Assembly (NCBI GenBank): GCA_029531795.1
Contig: JAPEIS010000001.1
Span: 3,348,001 to 3,412,000 of the forward strand
DNA from: Sclerotinia nivalis
Taxonomy: Eukaryota; Ascomycota; Leotiomycetes; Helotiales; Sclerotiniaceae
DNA: 64,000 bases
Reading direction: 5' to 3'
Below, in pieces: positions 22,557 to 34,379 of this stretch (the first letter of the stretch is position 1; every line of letters begins with the position of its first letter). The notes under the pieces were generated by a model. The model was given only the letters and a program-made list of their open reading frames with translations. It was not told the DNA's origin and searched no databases. The translations under genes and the position numbers were made by a program.

Positions 22557-22889
22557 TGTTGAGGAGCTAGTGCGTTTGCAAGGAGCAAACACGGAAGGAG
22601 CCAGTGCGTTTGTTCCATCATATAAGCAGGGAAGGAGAAGAGAATCTTCTCTTCCCCTTCTCTCTTTAGCTTTCAGTTTATGTATGAAAATTGCTTCAAA
22701 CCTATTACCTTTTCAACTGTGCCTTAACAAAAACCGACAAACCGGAATCGACTTGTCGGTCCGTCGACTTTTCGGTCGTGGAGTATGAAGGCCTATATAA
22801 GTTAAAAGGATTTCCTTATTGTAGAGCTTCGTGCTCAAGACAAAACATTATTTAGTATTTAGTACCATTTGTTACTATACAATACGACA
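22557..22889 (+). repeat. Copia-like 5' LTR remnant with possible primer-binding site
   Basis: Starts TGTTGAGGAGC and ends AATACGACA (TG...CA). It contains a direct repeat of AGTGCGTTTG, a TATATAAG box near 22793 and an AT-rich polyadenylation-like end. Right after it, 22890 onward, TTGTTATCACGAACCG resembles the initiator-tRNA primer site used by Ty1/copia elements. No coding part follows: sequence identity is lost by about 23,060. It is hardly RIP-mutated, unlike everything to its right. Family assignment rests on the end structure only. Confidence 0.55.
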
Positions 22890-23323
22890 TTGTTATCACG
22901 AACCGAATCCCTGCTTGACCCTTAGTAGAAACCACCACGGCCTTTCTATCAGTCCTCTGATCGCTTTCACATGATTAGGGATTGTAGCGGCGTAACATCT
23001 CGCAATTGACAAGTATATAGATTCCCAAATCCCACGGATCAATCTGCCTTAGCATCTTCAAAATTTCCATTTTCGTTTTGCTTTATAGTTTTTGCCCTTG
23101 GTACTATATAATATATAATTAGTCAAATGTAATAGTTACAAAATAAATAACTATAAATAATTATAAAGAAATTAGTATATCTCGAGAAAAGAGTTAATTA
23201 TATACCCCGAAAATCCTTTCGAAGATACCGATAGACTTTCAATAAGAAATAAAAAGACTATATTGAAACTATATTCTATATACTATTCATATTCAATTGA
23301 TATAATTAAAGAATTTATTATAC
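22890..23323. other. Leader remnant and AT-rich spacer
   Basis: 22,890-23,060 looks like the leader of the copia-like element. From about 23,090 the sequence turns AT-rich. No coding evidence. Positions 23324-23328 (AGATT) are the left target-site copy of element A. Confidence 0.5.
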
Positions 23324-23328
23324 AGATT

Positions 23329-23491
23329 TGTTACGGGTTCATCACCCTTCACCTGCACGTGATCATATGTGCCTTAGGCATATATGCATGCACTCACTTC
23401 TATATAGTCAGGTCACCTCCTTGACCTTCTTCCTCTTCTTGTAATACAACTATAGATCAACTTTATATATACCTTTTCCTTTACTATAATA
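23329..23491 (+). repeat. A 5' LTR, 163 bp
   Basis: TGTTACGGGTTCATCACCC at the start; it ends ACTATAATA. Same length as its partner at 36853-37015 and as all LTRs of this family. Confidence 0.93.
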
Positions 23492-23859
23492 GTTTATACT
23501 ATTCTTCCAAAGGCTCTGTTATTTTATGAAATGATTTGGTCTTGCCAAATCATCTGTAGACTTCTATATTTGTTTTCGATTGCTTTTGCATTGTCGTAAT
23601 TCGTCTGTTTTTGTGCGGTTGTATTTCTTATCTGCTTTTGCGTAGCTTTTTTATTCGCTTTTGTATAGCTTCTGATCTTTGATTACTTTTATGTAATTAT
23701 ATTTATTCGTAAACTTTTGTATCTGTTTTTGATTATTTTTGTATGATCGCATTTTGTATATGTATTGCTTTTGTATGGTTATATTTTCTCTATTGATTGC
23801 TTTTATACAATTACAATTTCTTTATCGATTATTTTTGTATAATTGCAATTATTTTTATA
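23492..23859 (+). repeat. A leader with degenerate tandem repeats
   Basis: About nine degenerate copies of a unit of 25-33 bases (core TTGCTTTTGTRYGRTTGTA) from about 23570 to 23850, ending directly before gag. Same array as in B, C and D. Confidence 0.65.
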
Positions 23860-24960
23860 ATAGCTTCTAGTTCTACATCTATTGGTGATGCGATTCCTAC
23901 TTTTATCGAGGAAATTCGTATTGGAATTCAACAAATCTTCGGTCAATAATCTACTATTATACAAATCCTAGTAGAATTGAATACTTCAGTGATATTAAAC
24001 TTTGTTGTCGGTTCTAATAAACAAACTATTTATCTGAATTATATTTTTTCTGTTATCGAAGATCATTTTATTATTCAAGTTATTTACATTACCATTTAAA
24101 CAAATAAGATCGAGGAATTCAAAGCGGAAAACATTAGGCTTCTTTGCATCTTGGCCGACAAGCAAGCTTAGTTGGATGCTAGTAGTACTGTTATTGGCCA
24201 GAAACCGATCACTCTTTGTCAAACTCAAAAGGATCTATTTGTTTTTAAAAACGAAAGATTTAATATTTTTGTTTGCCAAAAGGACTATCAATCCTGAAAG
24301 TTGAGTTTGTAATTCTGCTAAATAATCGATTTATAATTCTTTGCTTTCGAATAAAAGAAGATTAGTTATACTATTAGTTTTCTCGATAATCAAGTACAAT
24401 AAAAGTATATTACAGATATCATTAGATTTGTTGACAATCCCATTTGTTTCGATTCTATTACTTTGTTTTTGGTTAAATTGAATAAATTATATATCTCTGT
24501 AGATATTAAAAGAAAAGCTTTGCTTAAATTCGACAAACTTTCTATAGATTCAAAGGAGTTCTTTTCGGTTTTCTTTTTTATATTGTCTTACTTTATTAAC
24601 TCTTGCCATAAATCTAATCGTGAGATTGTTAATACGATGAAATAAAAGGTTACTGTTCTTTTTCGAACTTTGATCATTGATAATTCGAACTTCTATATTG
24701 TCGATGATATTGATGATTGATAAAAAGAAATTCTTTACTTGAAGTTAGAATCTTTATAATACCGAGTATTATAATAAAAATTCTAGTAATACATCTATTA
24801 CTAATAATGATAACCCTATAGATTTTGATATAATAAAGCAAAAGAGATAATAACAAAAAGATCAACAAAACAAGAAAAAGAAGTTTAATTCTGTAATTTT
24901 TTATAATTATTGTAATAGAATCGGTTATTTTTAGATTGATTATTACACCATTTATAATAT
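23860..24960 (+). pseudogene. A gag
   Basis: The gag start codon reads ATA (23860-23862) where element D has ATG. Gag blocks match D: IYLNYIFSVIEDHFI, LYISVDIKRKALLKFDKLSID. The knuckle near 24885-24945 reads FYNYCNRIGYF, so Cys and His are lost. Many stops. Confidence 0.82.
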
Positions 24961-25338
24961 CAATAGTAATCTTCTTTCTGGTAAATAGATTTCTGCTAAT
25001 GCTTTTTTCAATTATAATATTACCACCTCAACTAATCTGGTCCCCGTTCAATATATTGCTGCTTTAGTTTTCCGAAGCGTTAATAAGTTTAACAATAGTC
25101 GCAATAGATTTCGAAAAAGATATACTGGTAATTGGGTACAAAACCAACAACATTTGAATTAGATACAATGACAAGGTTATATCAAACCAAAGAAGGTTAT
25201 CTCTACACTCAATTCAATCAAGGAAAGTCCCGAATAGAGAAAAGACTAATTTTTGCGAAAAATCGCTTATAAAGAAATATTAAGGATAAGAAGGTAAATC
25301 GAAGAATAAATAAATATAAGCTATTATAGTTCAATTCT

Positions 25339-26603
25339 ATGAATAGTAAATCTCTATTCGTTAAAATCATTATATTCTTTGTATATGAAAATCCTTTTAT
25401 TGTTACAAATCTCATTGATAATGGATACTCTAAGGAAGCTTTCGCTAATCGTTCTTTTGTTCTCAAATATAATATTGAAATACAACTCTTATCTTATCCT
25501 CGCGAGCTTCGATTCATCGATAGAAAGATCGCCAACAGAATTATAGAATATTTTATAATAGAAATCGTTATAAAGGATCATTATGAATATTAATCTTTTT
25601 ATATCATTCAGTTTTCATCAAAAACACCGTTAATCTTTAACTTACCGTAATTGCAATATTACAATCCTATTATCAATTGGACAAAGATGAATTTAATATT
25701 CTCTTCAAACTATTATACTTTCAATTGCTTGATGTATTATAATTCAAAGCCAATTATCGCATCAACAATTCCATCTTCAGTTAAAGAACAAAAAAACCTA
25801 ACAAAAGTTACCCTATAACAAATTATCGATGCTATCAAACCTTTAAATAAATTCCTTACCAATTCTGATATGAAAGCTAAATGTACGGTTTATAAATATT
25901 GCTCTCCTTATATCGAGGATTGTCTAAAGGATGATATCAACTCTTTATTTATTCAAACATCTTCTGCTTCTAAGAGAACTTCTTATAAAAAACCTTCTAT
26001 CGAAGAGATACCAAACAAAGATTATATATTACAATCTAACGATTCTTCTATTGATCTCGAATTTCAGCAAGGTTTGATACCTAATATAAATCATTATCGA
26101 ATAAAGCACTATAGGGAATCAAATAATCAAATACAAATGATTCTCAATTGTTTATATCCAAAATCGATTTTGAAGGTTACAGATCGATATCGTTCTATTC
26201 ATAGTCCAAAAAACCGTTTGCTCTTATTTTCTATTGAAGAACTCCTTATACCCGTTTACAAAGATACAAGCCCAAATATATATGATATTCGTTGATTACA
26301 AGCTTCTAGTTTTGTTTCGTTTTGCCAACAAAATAATATTCGGGCTATCCAATTGATATAGAATGAATTGAATACTGTATAGAAAGCTATCGAGCAAAAT
26401 CATCTGTAATAAACTATATTGTTTCCAATGCTTATAGAAAGGGATTTTCGATCGATTTTACAAAGGCAGAGTGATATAGCAGAGATACTCTTTAAAACTT
26501 TATTACAACTTCATGATTTTGTATACGATTGTTATAAACCGCTTTATTTACGGAAAGTCTCTGAAACTGATATCAACAAATTTTTAACCGGCAAACCTTC
26601 CCT
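25339..26603 (+). pseudogene. A protease and protease-RT spacer
   Basis: 25339-25593 has NLIDNGYSKEAFANRSF: DSG of the retropepsin reads DNG. 25870-26295 (141 codons) and 26419-26603 are the conserved spacer of this family, of unknown fold, including ERDFRSILQRQSDI. The frame runs into the LTR of B at 26604. Confidence 0.75.
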
Positions 26604-26766
26604 TGTTACGGGTTCATCTCCCTTCACCTACACATAATCATATATGCCTTAGGCACATATGCATGCGCTCACTTCTATATAATCAGATCACCTCCTTGAT
26701 CTTTTTCCCTTTTTTGTAATACAACTATAAATCAACTTTATATATACTTTTTCTTTTATTGTGATA
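26604..26766 (+). repeat. B 5' LTR, 163 bp
   Basis: TGTTACGGGTTCATCTCCC to TTGTGATA. Its internal GTAATACAA (26716-26724) is complementary to the segment just after the LTR (26769-26777). Confidence 0.94.
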
Positions 26767-27077
26767 GTTTGTATTACTCTTTCAAAAGCCCTGTCACTTT
26801 ACAAAGTGATTTGGTTTTGTTAAATTATTTGTAGGCTTTTGTATCTGTTTTCGACTGCTTTTGCACCGTCGTAATTTGTTTGCTTTTGTACAATCGCGTT
26901 TTTTATCTACTTTTGCGTAGCTTTTTTATTCGCTTTTGTGTAGCTTTTGATTGTTTCTATACGATCGCATTTTGTATGTGCATTGCTTCTGTATGGTTGT
27001 ATTTTCTCTATTGATTGCTTTTGTACGGTTGTAATTTCTTTATCGATTACTTTTGTACAATTACAATTCTTTTTATA
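26767..27077 (+). repeat. B leader with tandem repeats and putative PBS
   Basis: Starts with GTTTGTATTAC next to the LTR, a candidate primer site for self-priming. From about 26850, degenerate repeats with the core TTGCTTTTGTACGATTG, spaced roughly 25-33 bases, run up to gag. Confidence 0.62.
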
Positions 27078-28180
27078 ATAGCTTCTGGTTTTACATTTGC
27101 TAATAATATAACTTCTATTTTTATCGAGGAAATTTGTATCGGAATCCAACGAGTTTTCGGTCAATGGTCTACTATTACGCAAATCCTAACAGAATTGGAT
27201 ACTCCGGTGATGTCAAACTTCGTTGTCGATTCTGATGAACAAATTATTTATTTGAATTATATTTTTTCTATCATCGAAGATCGCTTTACTATTTAAATTA
27301 CCCACATTGTCATTCAAACAAATAAGATTGAGGAATTCAAAGCGGAAAACGTTGGGCTTTTTTGCACCTTGATCGGCAAGCAAGCTCAGCTAGATATCGG
27401 TGGTATTGCTATTGGCTAGAAACCGACCACTCTCTGCTAAACTCAGAAGGACCCGTTTGTTTTTAAAGGTAAAAGATTTAATATTCTCGTCCGCCAAGAG
27501 GACTATCAGTTCTGGAAGTTGGATTTGCAATTTTGCTAAATGGTCGATTTATAACTCTTTGTTTTCGAACAAAAGAAGATTAATTATACTATTAATCTTC
27601 TTGATAATCAAATATAACAAAAATATATTACGGATATCATTAGATTTATTAACGATTCTATTTGTTTCGATTTTGTTGCTTTGTTTTTGATTAAATTGGA
27701 TAAATTATATATCTCTGTAGATATTGAAAAGAAAACTTTGTTCAAATTCAACAAACTTTCTATAGATTCAAAAGAGTTCTTTTCGGTTTTCTTTTTTATA
27801 TTATTTTACTTTGCTAACTTTTGTTATAAATCTAATCGCGAGATTGTTAATATAATGAAACAAAAGGTTACTGTTCTTCTTCGAACTTTGATTATTGGTG
27901 ATTCGAATCTCTATACTATCAATGATATTGATAATTGGTAAAAGAAATTCTTTATTTGAAATCAGAATCTTTATAATACCAAGTATTATAACAAAAATTC
28001 TAGTAATGTATTTGCTATTAGTAATGATGATTCTATAGATTTTGATATAATGAAATAGAAGGAATAATAGTAAAAGGGTTAGCAAAATAAGAAAAAGAAG
28101 TTTAATCCTATAGTTTCTTGTAATTGTTATAGTAGGATCAATCATCTTCAAGTTGATTGTTACATTATTTATAATATCAA
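27078..28180 (+). pseudogene. B gag
   Basis: The start codon is mutated to ATA (27078-27080). Segments: IQRVFGQWSTITQILTELD, IYLNYIFSIIEDRFTI, YISVDIEKKTLFKFNKLSID (27681-27941). The knuckle region near 28110-28165 has lost metal ligands. Multiple stops. Confidence 0.85.
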
Positions 28181-28522
28181 TAGTAATCTTCTTTCCGGCA
28201 AATAGGTTTCTGTTAATGCCTTTTCCAATTATAACATTATCGCTTTAACTAATCTAGCCCCCGTTCAATGTACTGCCGCTTTGGCTTTCCGAGGCACCAA
28301 TAGGTTTAACAATGATCGCGGTGGATCTCGAGGAGGATATACTAGTAATTGGGTACAAGGCCAACAATATCTGAATCAGGTATAATAATAAGGTTATATC
28401 GAGTCAGAGGAGGTTGCTTTTACACCCGGTTCAGATAAGGAAAGTCCCGAATAAGGAAAAGATTAACTTTTGCGAAAAATCGTTTGTAAAGGAATATTAA
28501 GGACAAGGAGGTAAATCGAGAA

Positions 28523-29820
28523 ATGAATAGATATGAATCATTACAATTCAATTTTATAAATAGCAAATCTTTATTTGTTAAAACCATTATGTTTTTTGTA
28601 TATAAAAACCCTTTTACTATTACAAGTCTTATTGATAATGGATACTTTAAAGAAGTTTTCGCTGATTGTTTTTTTGTTCTCAAATACAATATTGAAATAC
28701 AATTCTTACTTTATTCTCGCGAGCTTCGATTCACCGATAGAAAGGTCGCCGACAAAATTACAGAATATTTTGTAATGGAAATTGCTATAAGGGATCACTA
28801 TAAATATTAGTCTTTTTATATTATTCAGCTTTTATTAAAGATATTGTTAATCTTTGGTTTATTGTGATTGTAATATTACAATCCTATTATCAATTAGACG
28901 GAGATGAGTTTAATATTCTTTTCAAACTATTGTGTTTCCAATTGTTTAGTATATCATGATTCAGAGCCAGTTATTGTATCAACGATCCTATCTTCGGCCA
29001 AAGAACAAGAGAACTTAGCAAGAGTTATCCTATAACAGATTATCGATGTTATCGAATCTTTAAATAAATTCCTTAGTATGGTTTATAAGTATCGTTCTTC
29101 TTATATCAAGGATTGTTTAGAGAATAATACCAACTCTCTACCTATTCAAATATTTTCTGCTTTTAAGGAAGCTTTTTACAAAAAACCTTCTATTGAAGAA
29201 ATACCAGATAAGGGTTATATATTACAATCTGACGATTCTTTTGTTGACCTCGAATTTCAGCAAGATCTAATATTTGGTGTGAATTATTATCGAACAAAGT
29301 GCTATAGAGAATCAAATAATCAGGTATAGATAATTTCCAATTATTTATATCCAAAGTTGATTTTGAAGATTGTAGATCGATATTGTTTTGTTCACAGTCC
29401 AAAAAACCGTTTGCCTTCGCTTTCTATAAAGGAACTACCTATGCCCATTTATAAGAAGACAAATTCAAATATAAATGATATTCGTTGATTATAAGCTTCT
29501 AACTTTGTTTCGTTCTACTAACAAAATAACATTCGGGTTATTCGGTTGATATAGAATAAGTTGGATATTATACAGAAAGTTATTGAGCAAGATCATCTAC
29601 AATAGATTACATTGTTCCCGACGCTTACAGAAAGGGATTTTCGATCGATTTTATAAAAGCAAAGTGATATAATAAAGATGCTTTTTAAAACTCCGCTGCA
29701 ACTTTATGATTTTGTATACGATTGTTATAAGCCGCTTCATCTATGGAAGGTCTCCGAGATTAATATCAACAAATTTTTAATCAGTAAATTTTCCTTTAGT
29801 AATGATCAAATATGATAAAG
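28523..29820 (+). pseudogene. B protease and spacer
   Basis: 28523-28810 carries SLIDNGYFKEVFADCFF (DSG changed to DNG). 29078-29329 and about 29625-29815 are the conserved spacer with ERDFRSIL. No domain assigned to the spacer. Confidence 0.75.
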
Positions 29821-30028
29821 GCTTTCTATATGGTTATAAGATAAATTTCCTGTCTTTTTCTTATATTATACAGATAAGCTACCACTTCGCCGAATTTGGG
29901 ATTACAAGATTAAGTTGATGTTTGGTAAAAAGTTATTTTACTTCAAAAATTGCTTTCTGTCGTTAATGAAGTTGATGATGGTATGCAAATAACTCGATGA
30001 TAATCTTTTCAAAAGATTCATTCGGGAA

Positions 30029-30660
30029 TTGAGGTCGTGGTGCGTCTCTCCTTTGTTGTTGATTGCCAAGCTTGAAGGGGGGGTCCGTATTTGTCAAGAT
30101 TATCGAGGATTCAATAATGTTATTATAAAGAATCGTTATTTATTATCTATTGTTTATAAAATATTGGATGTTCTTTGCAATACAAAAATTTATATCAAGC
30201 TTGATATCATTACAATGTTCAACAAGTTGCGAATCGTTGAAGGGGATGAATGGAAAACTGTATTCATCATTCGTTTTGGTCTTTTTGAATTTCTAATTAT
30301 ACCTTTCGACCTTTGTAATACATCTATATCGTTTCAATATTATATTAATCATATACTTTTCGATGAGTTGAACAAGTATTGTATTGTATATCTCGATAAC
30401 ATCTTAATCTACTCCGATAATCCTGTAAAGCATAAAGAGTATATTTGTTAAATAATTCAAAAGTTAATGGATGCTGGATTACAGATTGATATTAACAAAT
30501 ACAAGTTCGAAATCACGAAAACAAAGTATTTAGGTTTTATTATTACAATCGAGGGTATCGAAATAGATCAAGAAAAGGTTACAATTATTATATTTTGGGA
30601 GTTGCTTTTGTATATAAAGGATTTACAACGATTCCTTGATTTCGTTAACTTCTATTAATA
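30029..30660 (+). pseudogene. B reverse transcriptase
   Basis: ICQDYRGFNNVIIKNRYLLS, YIKLDIITMFNKLRI (first Asp present), FGLFEFLIIPFDLCN, and YCIVYLDNILIYSDN, where the second Asp of YxDD reads Asn. A stop at about 30450 splits it from the thumb (YLGFIITIEGIEID). Confidence 0.93.
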
Positions 30661-30759
30661 TTTTATAAAAGATTTTTCAAAGATTTATTGTTTTTTCAAT
30701 AACCTTTTGTAGAAGAACATTATATAGGATTGGACCGTAGATTATACAAAGACTTTTGA

Positions 30760-31100
30760 CGTTTTAAAAAGGACTTTTACAACGATGCCGGTTTTGGTAT
30801 ATTTCGATTACAAATGGAAAACTGTTTTGGAAACCGATGTTTTCGATTGGGCTTCAGAAGGAGTTCTTTTGTAATACGATGATGATAACGTTTTGTATTC
30901 GATTGTTTACTTTTCATTTAAGTATACAATAACGGAATATAATTATAAGATCTATAATAAGGAATTATTTGCTATTATTAAGGCAATAAAAGAATGGTAT
31001 CCGGAGCTTTAGAATTTATAAAAGAAGTTTGAGATTCTTATTGATCATAAGAACTTTGAGTATTTTATGATTATAAAGATTTTCAATCAACAGCAAATAC
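30760..31100 (+). pseudogene. B RNase H
   Basis: VYFDYKWKTVLETDVFDWASEG followed by NKELFAIIKAIKEW, with stops between. Catalytic Asp present in LETDV. Confidence 0.85.
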
Positions 31101-31279
31101 GATAATCCGAATTTCTATTTCAATATAATTTCCGTATAGTTTATCGATCGGGAAATAAGGTTATTCGATTAGATATATTAGAGAGAAAACACGAAGATCG
31201 AGTGTATCATTCTGACCCAAACGATGAGTATCTAAAGAATCGAGAGTGTATTGTCCTTTCCCAGGACCGTTTTGATGCT

Positions 31280-32270
31280 GATCTTTATAAGGATTTGATT
31301 GGGCATATCAATTTAGCATCGATGGAGATAATAGTACTATTCCATGACCAATAAATTGATACTCTAATCGATGTAGTGTATACTAGATCCGATATCGCAG
31401 ATCAATTCATTTTTGCTTTTAATAACTCATCGGTGATTAAATAGCCAAAAAAGCATTGTAAGACTTTTCAGATTGTTATATAGGATTGTTCGGTCCAAAA
31501 TAATAGAATTTACTGTTGGGATAAGCTTTGGGTTTCATCAAACGATGAGTTTAAATTCCAAATTATCTATCGAACTCATTCTTCTAGTCCTGCCGGCTAT
31601 TCTAATCGAACTAAAACGATCAATCTTGTCTTTTGTATATATTGATGGTCTAATATGTATTTGGAAATCATATTCTATATAAAGGCCTGCGAATTTTGTA
31701 TTTGTACTAAATCGTTTAAATCGATGCCTCCCGGATTTTTGAAATCGCTGTCTGTCCCTTTTCGTATATGATCTAATATCTCAATCGATTATATTATACT
31801 ATTCCTAGACTGTATTCATCATAATTCTATCTATAAATATATCTTGATAATAGTCTACAAGTTAATCAAAATGAAATATTTCATCGGTATATATATATTA
31901 ACGATAAAGGAATTAATCGATACCTTTATTAACTATATTTATACACTTTATAAACTTTCGGATAATATCATTTCCGATCGAGGAATACAATTCGTATTAG
32001 GATTCTAATCATAATTCTTAGAGCAGTTGGAAATTACCTTAAAGCACTTTTCAACTTTTCATTCTCAAATAGATAATCAAACCGAGTATATTAATTCGGT
32101 TTTGGAATAGTATTTACAAGCTTTTATTAATTACTATCAAAACGATTGATTGGATTGGCTACCCTTAACCGAGTTTGTATCCAATAATATAGTTTCTGAA
32201 ACGATTGATTGTTCGCCTTTCTTTATCAATTATAGCTTTAAATCTGTATTTAAACATTGAGCCTAATAAA
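31280..32270 (+). pseudogene. B integrase
   Basis: Zinc domain near 31560-31700 (YRTHSSSPAGYSNRTKTI, where the second His reads Tyr). Core near 31780-32110, with SDRGIQFVLGF for the second Asp and QIDNQTEYINSVLE, in which Glu is kept. WLPLTEFVSNNIVSETID at about 32155-32210. Confidence 0.85.
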
Positions 32271-32399
32271 CCTTGCTCACCGAATATAACTCTAATACAA
32301 AAACAAGAATTCTTTAAAAGTAATCGGATTGTAGATCATATAGAATATATTTTGAAGCAACTTTGCACTTTTGTATAATAGACAATTACTATTTATAAA

Positions 32400-33170
32400 A
32401 ACTATACTAACCGTTATCATTCTGATTTACCTCGCTATACAATTAACCAAAAAGTCTATATCAATATCAAGAATATAAAGACCTCGTATAAAGCAAAAAA
32501 GCTAAATAATAAATGGATTGGCCCTTACAAGATTATCAAGGTTTATTCTCATACTTGTCTTATTCAATTATCTAAAAACATTAAAATCTTCCCTGTTTTC
32601 TATCATTCTCTTTTACTTCCAACTTATATTAATCCTCACTTCCCGATTCAAGTAACGATTAACGAATCAGAATCTCTAACTATACAGAATAAAGTTTTGA
32701 AACGGAACAATGATAAAAATAAACCTATTCAAAAATGGATATTTGAAAAAGTTCTAGATAATCATGATGAAGATGGTTATCATTATTTGGTCAAATGAAG
32801 ATACTATACATCAATTTGACAATCGACTAATAACTTAAAAAATAACGAAAAGATTCTTATCGAATATTATCGCCTTCACCCAAAAAAGCCAAAACCATCA
32901 ACTTGAATCCTAAAGCACCCCGACACTATTATATTACAATCAGAACCACAGAATTTGCAATTGGAATCATACAATACGATTGCTACGCCCACTCTACGAA
33001 GATCCATTCGCATCAAAACTATTCGTTTCGCCTAAAAATATATTATATATTATTATAATAGAGGATATAGCATTTGAAAATATAACATTTAGGATATCGC
33101 ACATTGAGAAATATAACATCATCAAAAGATATCATACGTTTTTGTTCGGAGATCTAATTAAGGGAAGGGA
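32400..33170 (+). pseudogene. B integrase C-terminus and chromodomain
   Basis: IKIFPVFYHSLLLPTYINPH and then, at about 32735-32890, WIFEKVLDNHDEDGYHYLVK, a stop at the conserved Trp, RYYTSI, and NNEKILIEYYRLHPKKP: a chromodomain interrupted by Trp-codon stops. The tail ends in a purine-rich tract before the LTR. Confidence 0.82.
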
Positions 33171-33247
33171 TCTGTATTTTTTCTTTACTTTTCTTTATTT
33201 TCTAAACACCCATTTAAAATCAAATGGATTTCTTGAAAAAGGGATAC

Positions 33248-33410
33248 TATTACAGATTCATCTCCCTTCACCTGCACATAATCATATATACCTTAGGCAC
33301 ACATATATACACTCACTTCTATATAGTCAGATCACCTCCTTGACCTTCTTCCCCTCCTCATAGTACAACTATAGATCAACCCTACATATACCTTTTCCCT
33401 CACTGTGATA
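33248..33410 (+). repeat. B 3' LTR, 163 bp
   Basis: Begins TATTACAGATTC (TGTTACGGGTTC with G-to-A changes), ends CACTGTGATA, followed by the TCCCT duplicate. Preceded by GAAAAAGGGATAC, the polypurine tract. Confidence 0.94.
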
Positions 33411-33689
33411 TCCCTTAATAACGATCAAATACGATAAAGGCTTTTTATATAATTACAAGATAAACTTCCCGTTTTTCTTTTATATTATACAGATAAATTA
33501 CCATCTCATCGAATCTAAAATCACAAGATTGAATTGATATCTGGTAAAGAGTCACTTTACTTCAAAAATTGTTCTTTATTGTCAATAGAGTTGATGGTGG
33601 TATACAAATAGCTCGATGATAATCTCTCCAAAGGATTTATTCAGAAATCGAGGTCGTAGTATGCTTTTCTTTTGCTGTTGATTATCAAA

Positions 33690-34260
33690 TCTAAAGGGAG
33701 GGTTTACATTTGTTAAGATTATCAAAGACTCAATAACATTATTATAAAGAATCGCTATTTATTATCCATCGTTTGCAAAACGTTGAACGCTTTTTGCAAT
33801 ACAAAAATTTACACCAAACTTAATATCATTGCAATATTCAACAAATTGCGAATCACCGAAAGGAATAAATGGAAAATTGCGTTCATTATTTGTTTTGATC
33901 TTTTTGAATCTTTAGTTATACCTTTCAATCTTTACAATATATCTACATCGTTTCAATATTATATCAATCATATACTTTTCAACGAATTGAACAAATATTG
34001 CACTATATATCTCAATGATATTTTAATCTACTCCGATAATCCCGTAAAGCATAAAGAGTATATTCGTCAAATGATTCAAAAGCTAATAAACACTAGATTA
34101 TAAATTGATATTAATAAATGCAAATTCGAAATTACAAAAACAAAATATCTAAATCTTATTATTACAATCGAGGGTATCAAAATGGATTAAGAAAAGATTA
34201 CAATTATTACATTTTGGAAGTTATCTTTGTATATAAAGGATTTACAATGATTTCTTAGTT
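33690..34260 (+). pseudogene. A reverse transcriptase
   Basis: Continues A after B. 33783-34103 reads YTKLNIIAIFNKLRI (first Asp changed to Asn), YCTIYLNDILIYSDN (YxDD changed to YLND), so the polymerase is inactive. Confidence 0.9.
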
Positions 34261-34379
34261 TCATTAACTTCTACCAATGTTTTATAAAAGATTTTTCAAA
34301 GATTTATCGCTTTCTCAATAATCTCTTGTAGAAGAACATTATATGGGATTGGACTGCAGATCATACAAAGACTTTTGAT

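Larger units (their letters stand above)
26604..33410 (+). mobile_element. Ty3/gypsy chromovirus B, nested in A
   Basis: Full-length element of the same family as A, C and D: LTRs 26604-26766 and 33248-33410, each 163 bp. Perfect target duplication TCCCT at 26599-26603 and 33411-33415. Leader, gag, protease, spacer, RT, RNase H, integrase and chromodomain are in order. All frames are broken. Confidence 0.95.

Noticed and set aside
23570..23850. CRISPR-like array
   Set aside because: Repeat units are degenerate, spacing varies, there are no unique spacers, and the setting is a fungal retrotransposon leader.
23995..29402. Minus-strand ORFs in elements A and B
   Set aside because: They overlap gag and protease read on the plus strand and have no motif of their own.
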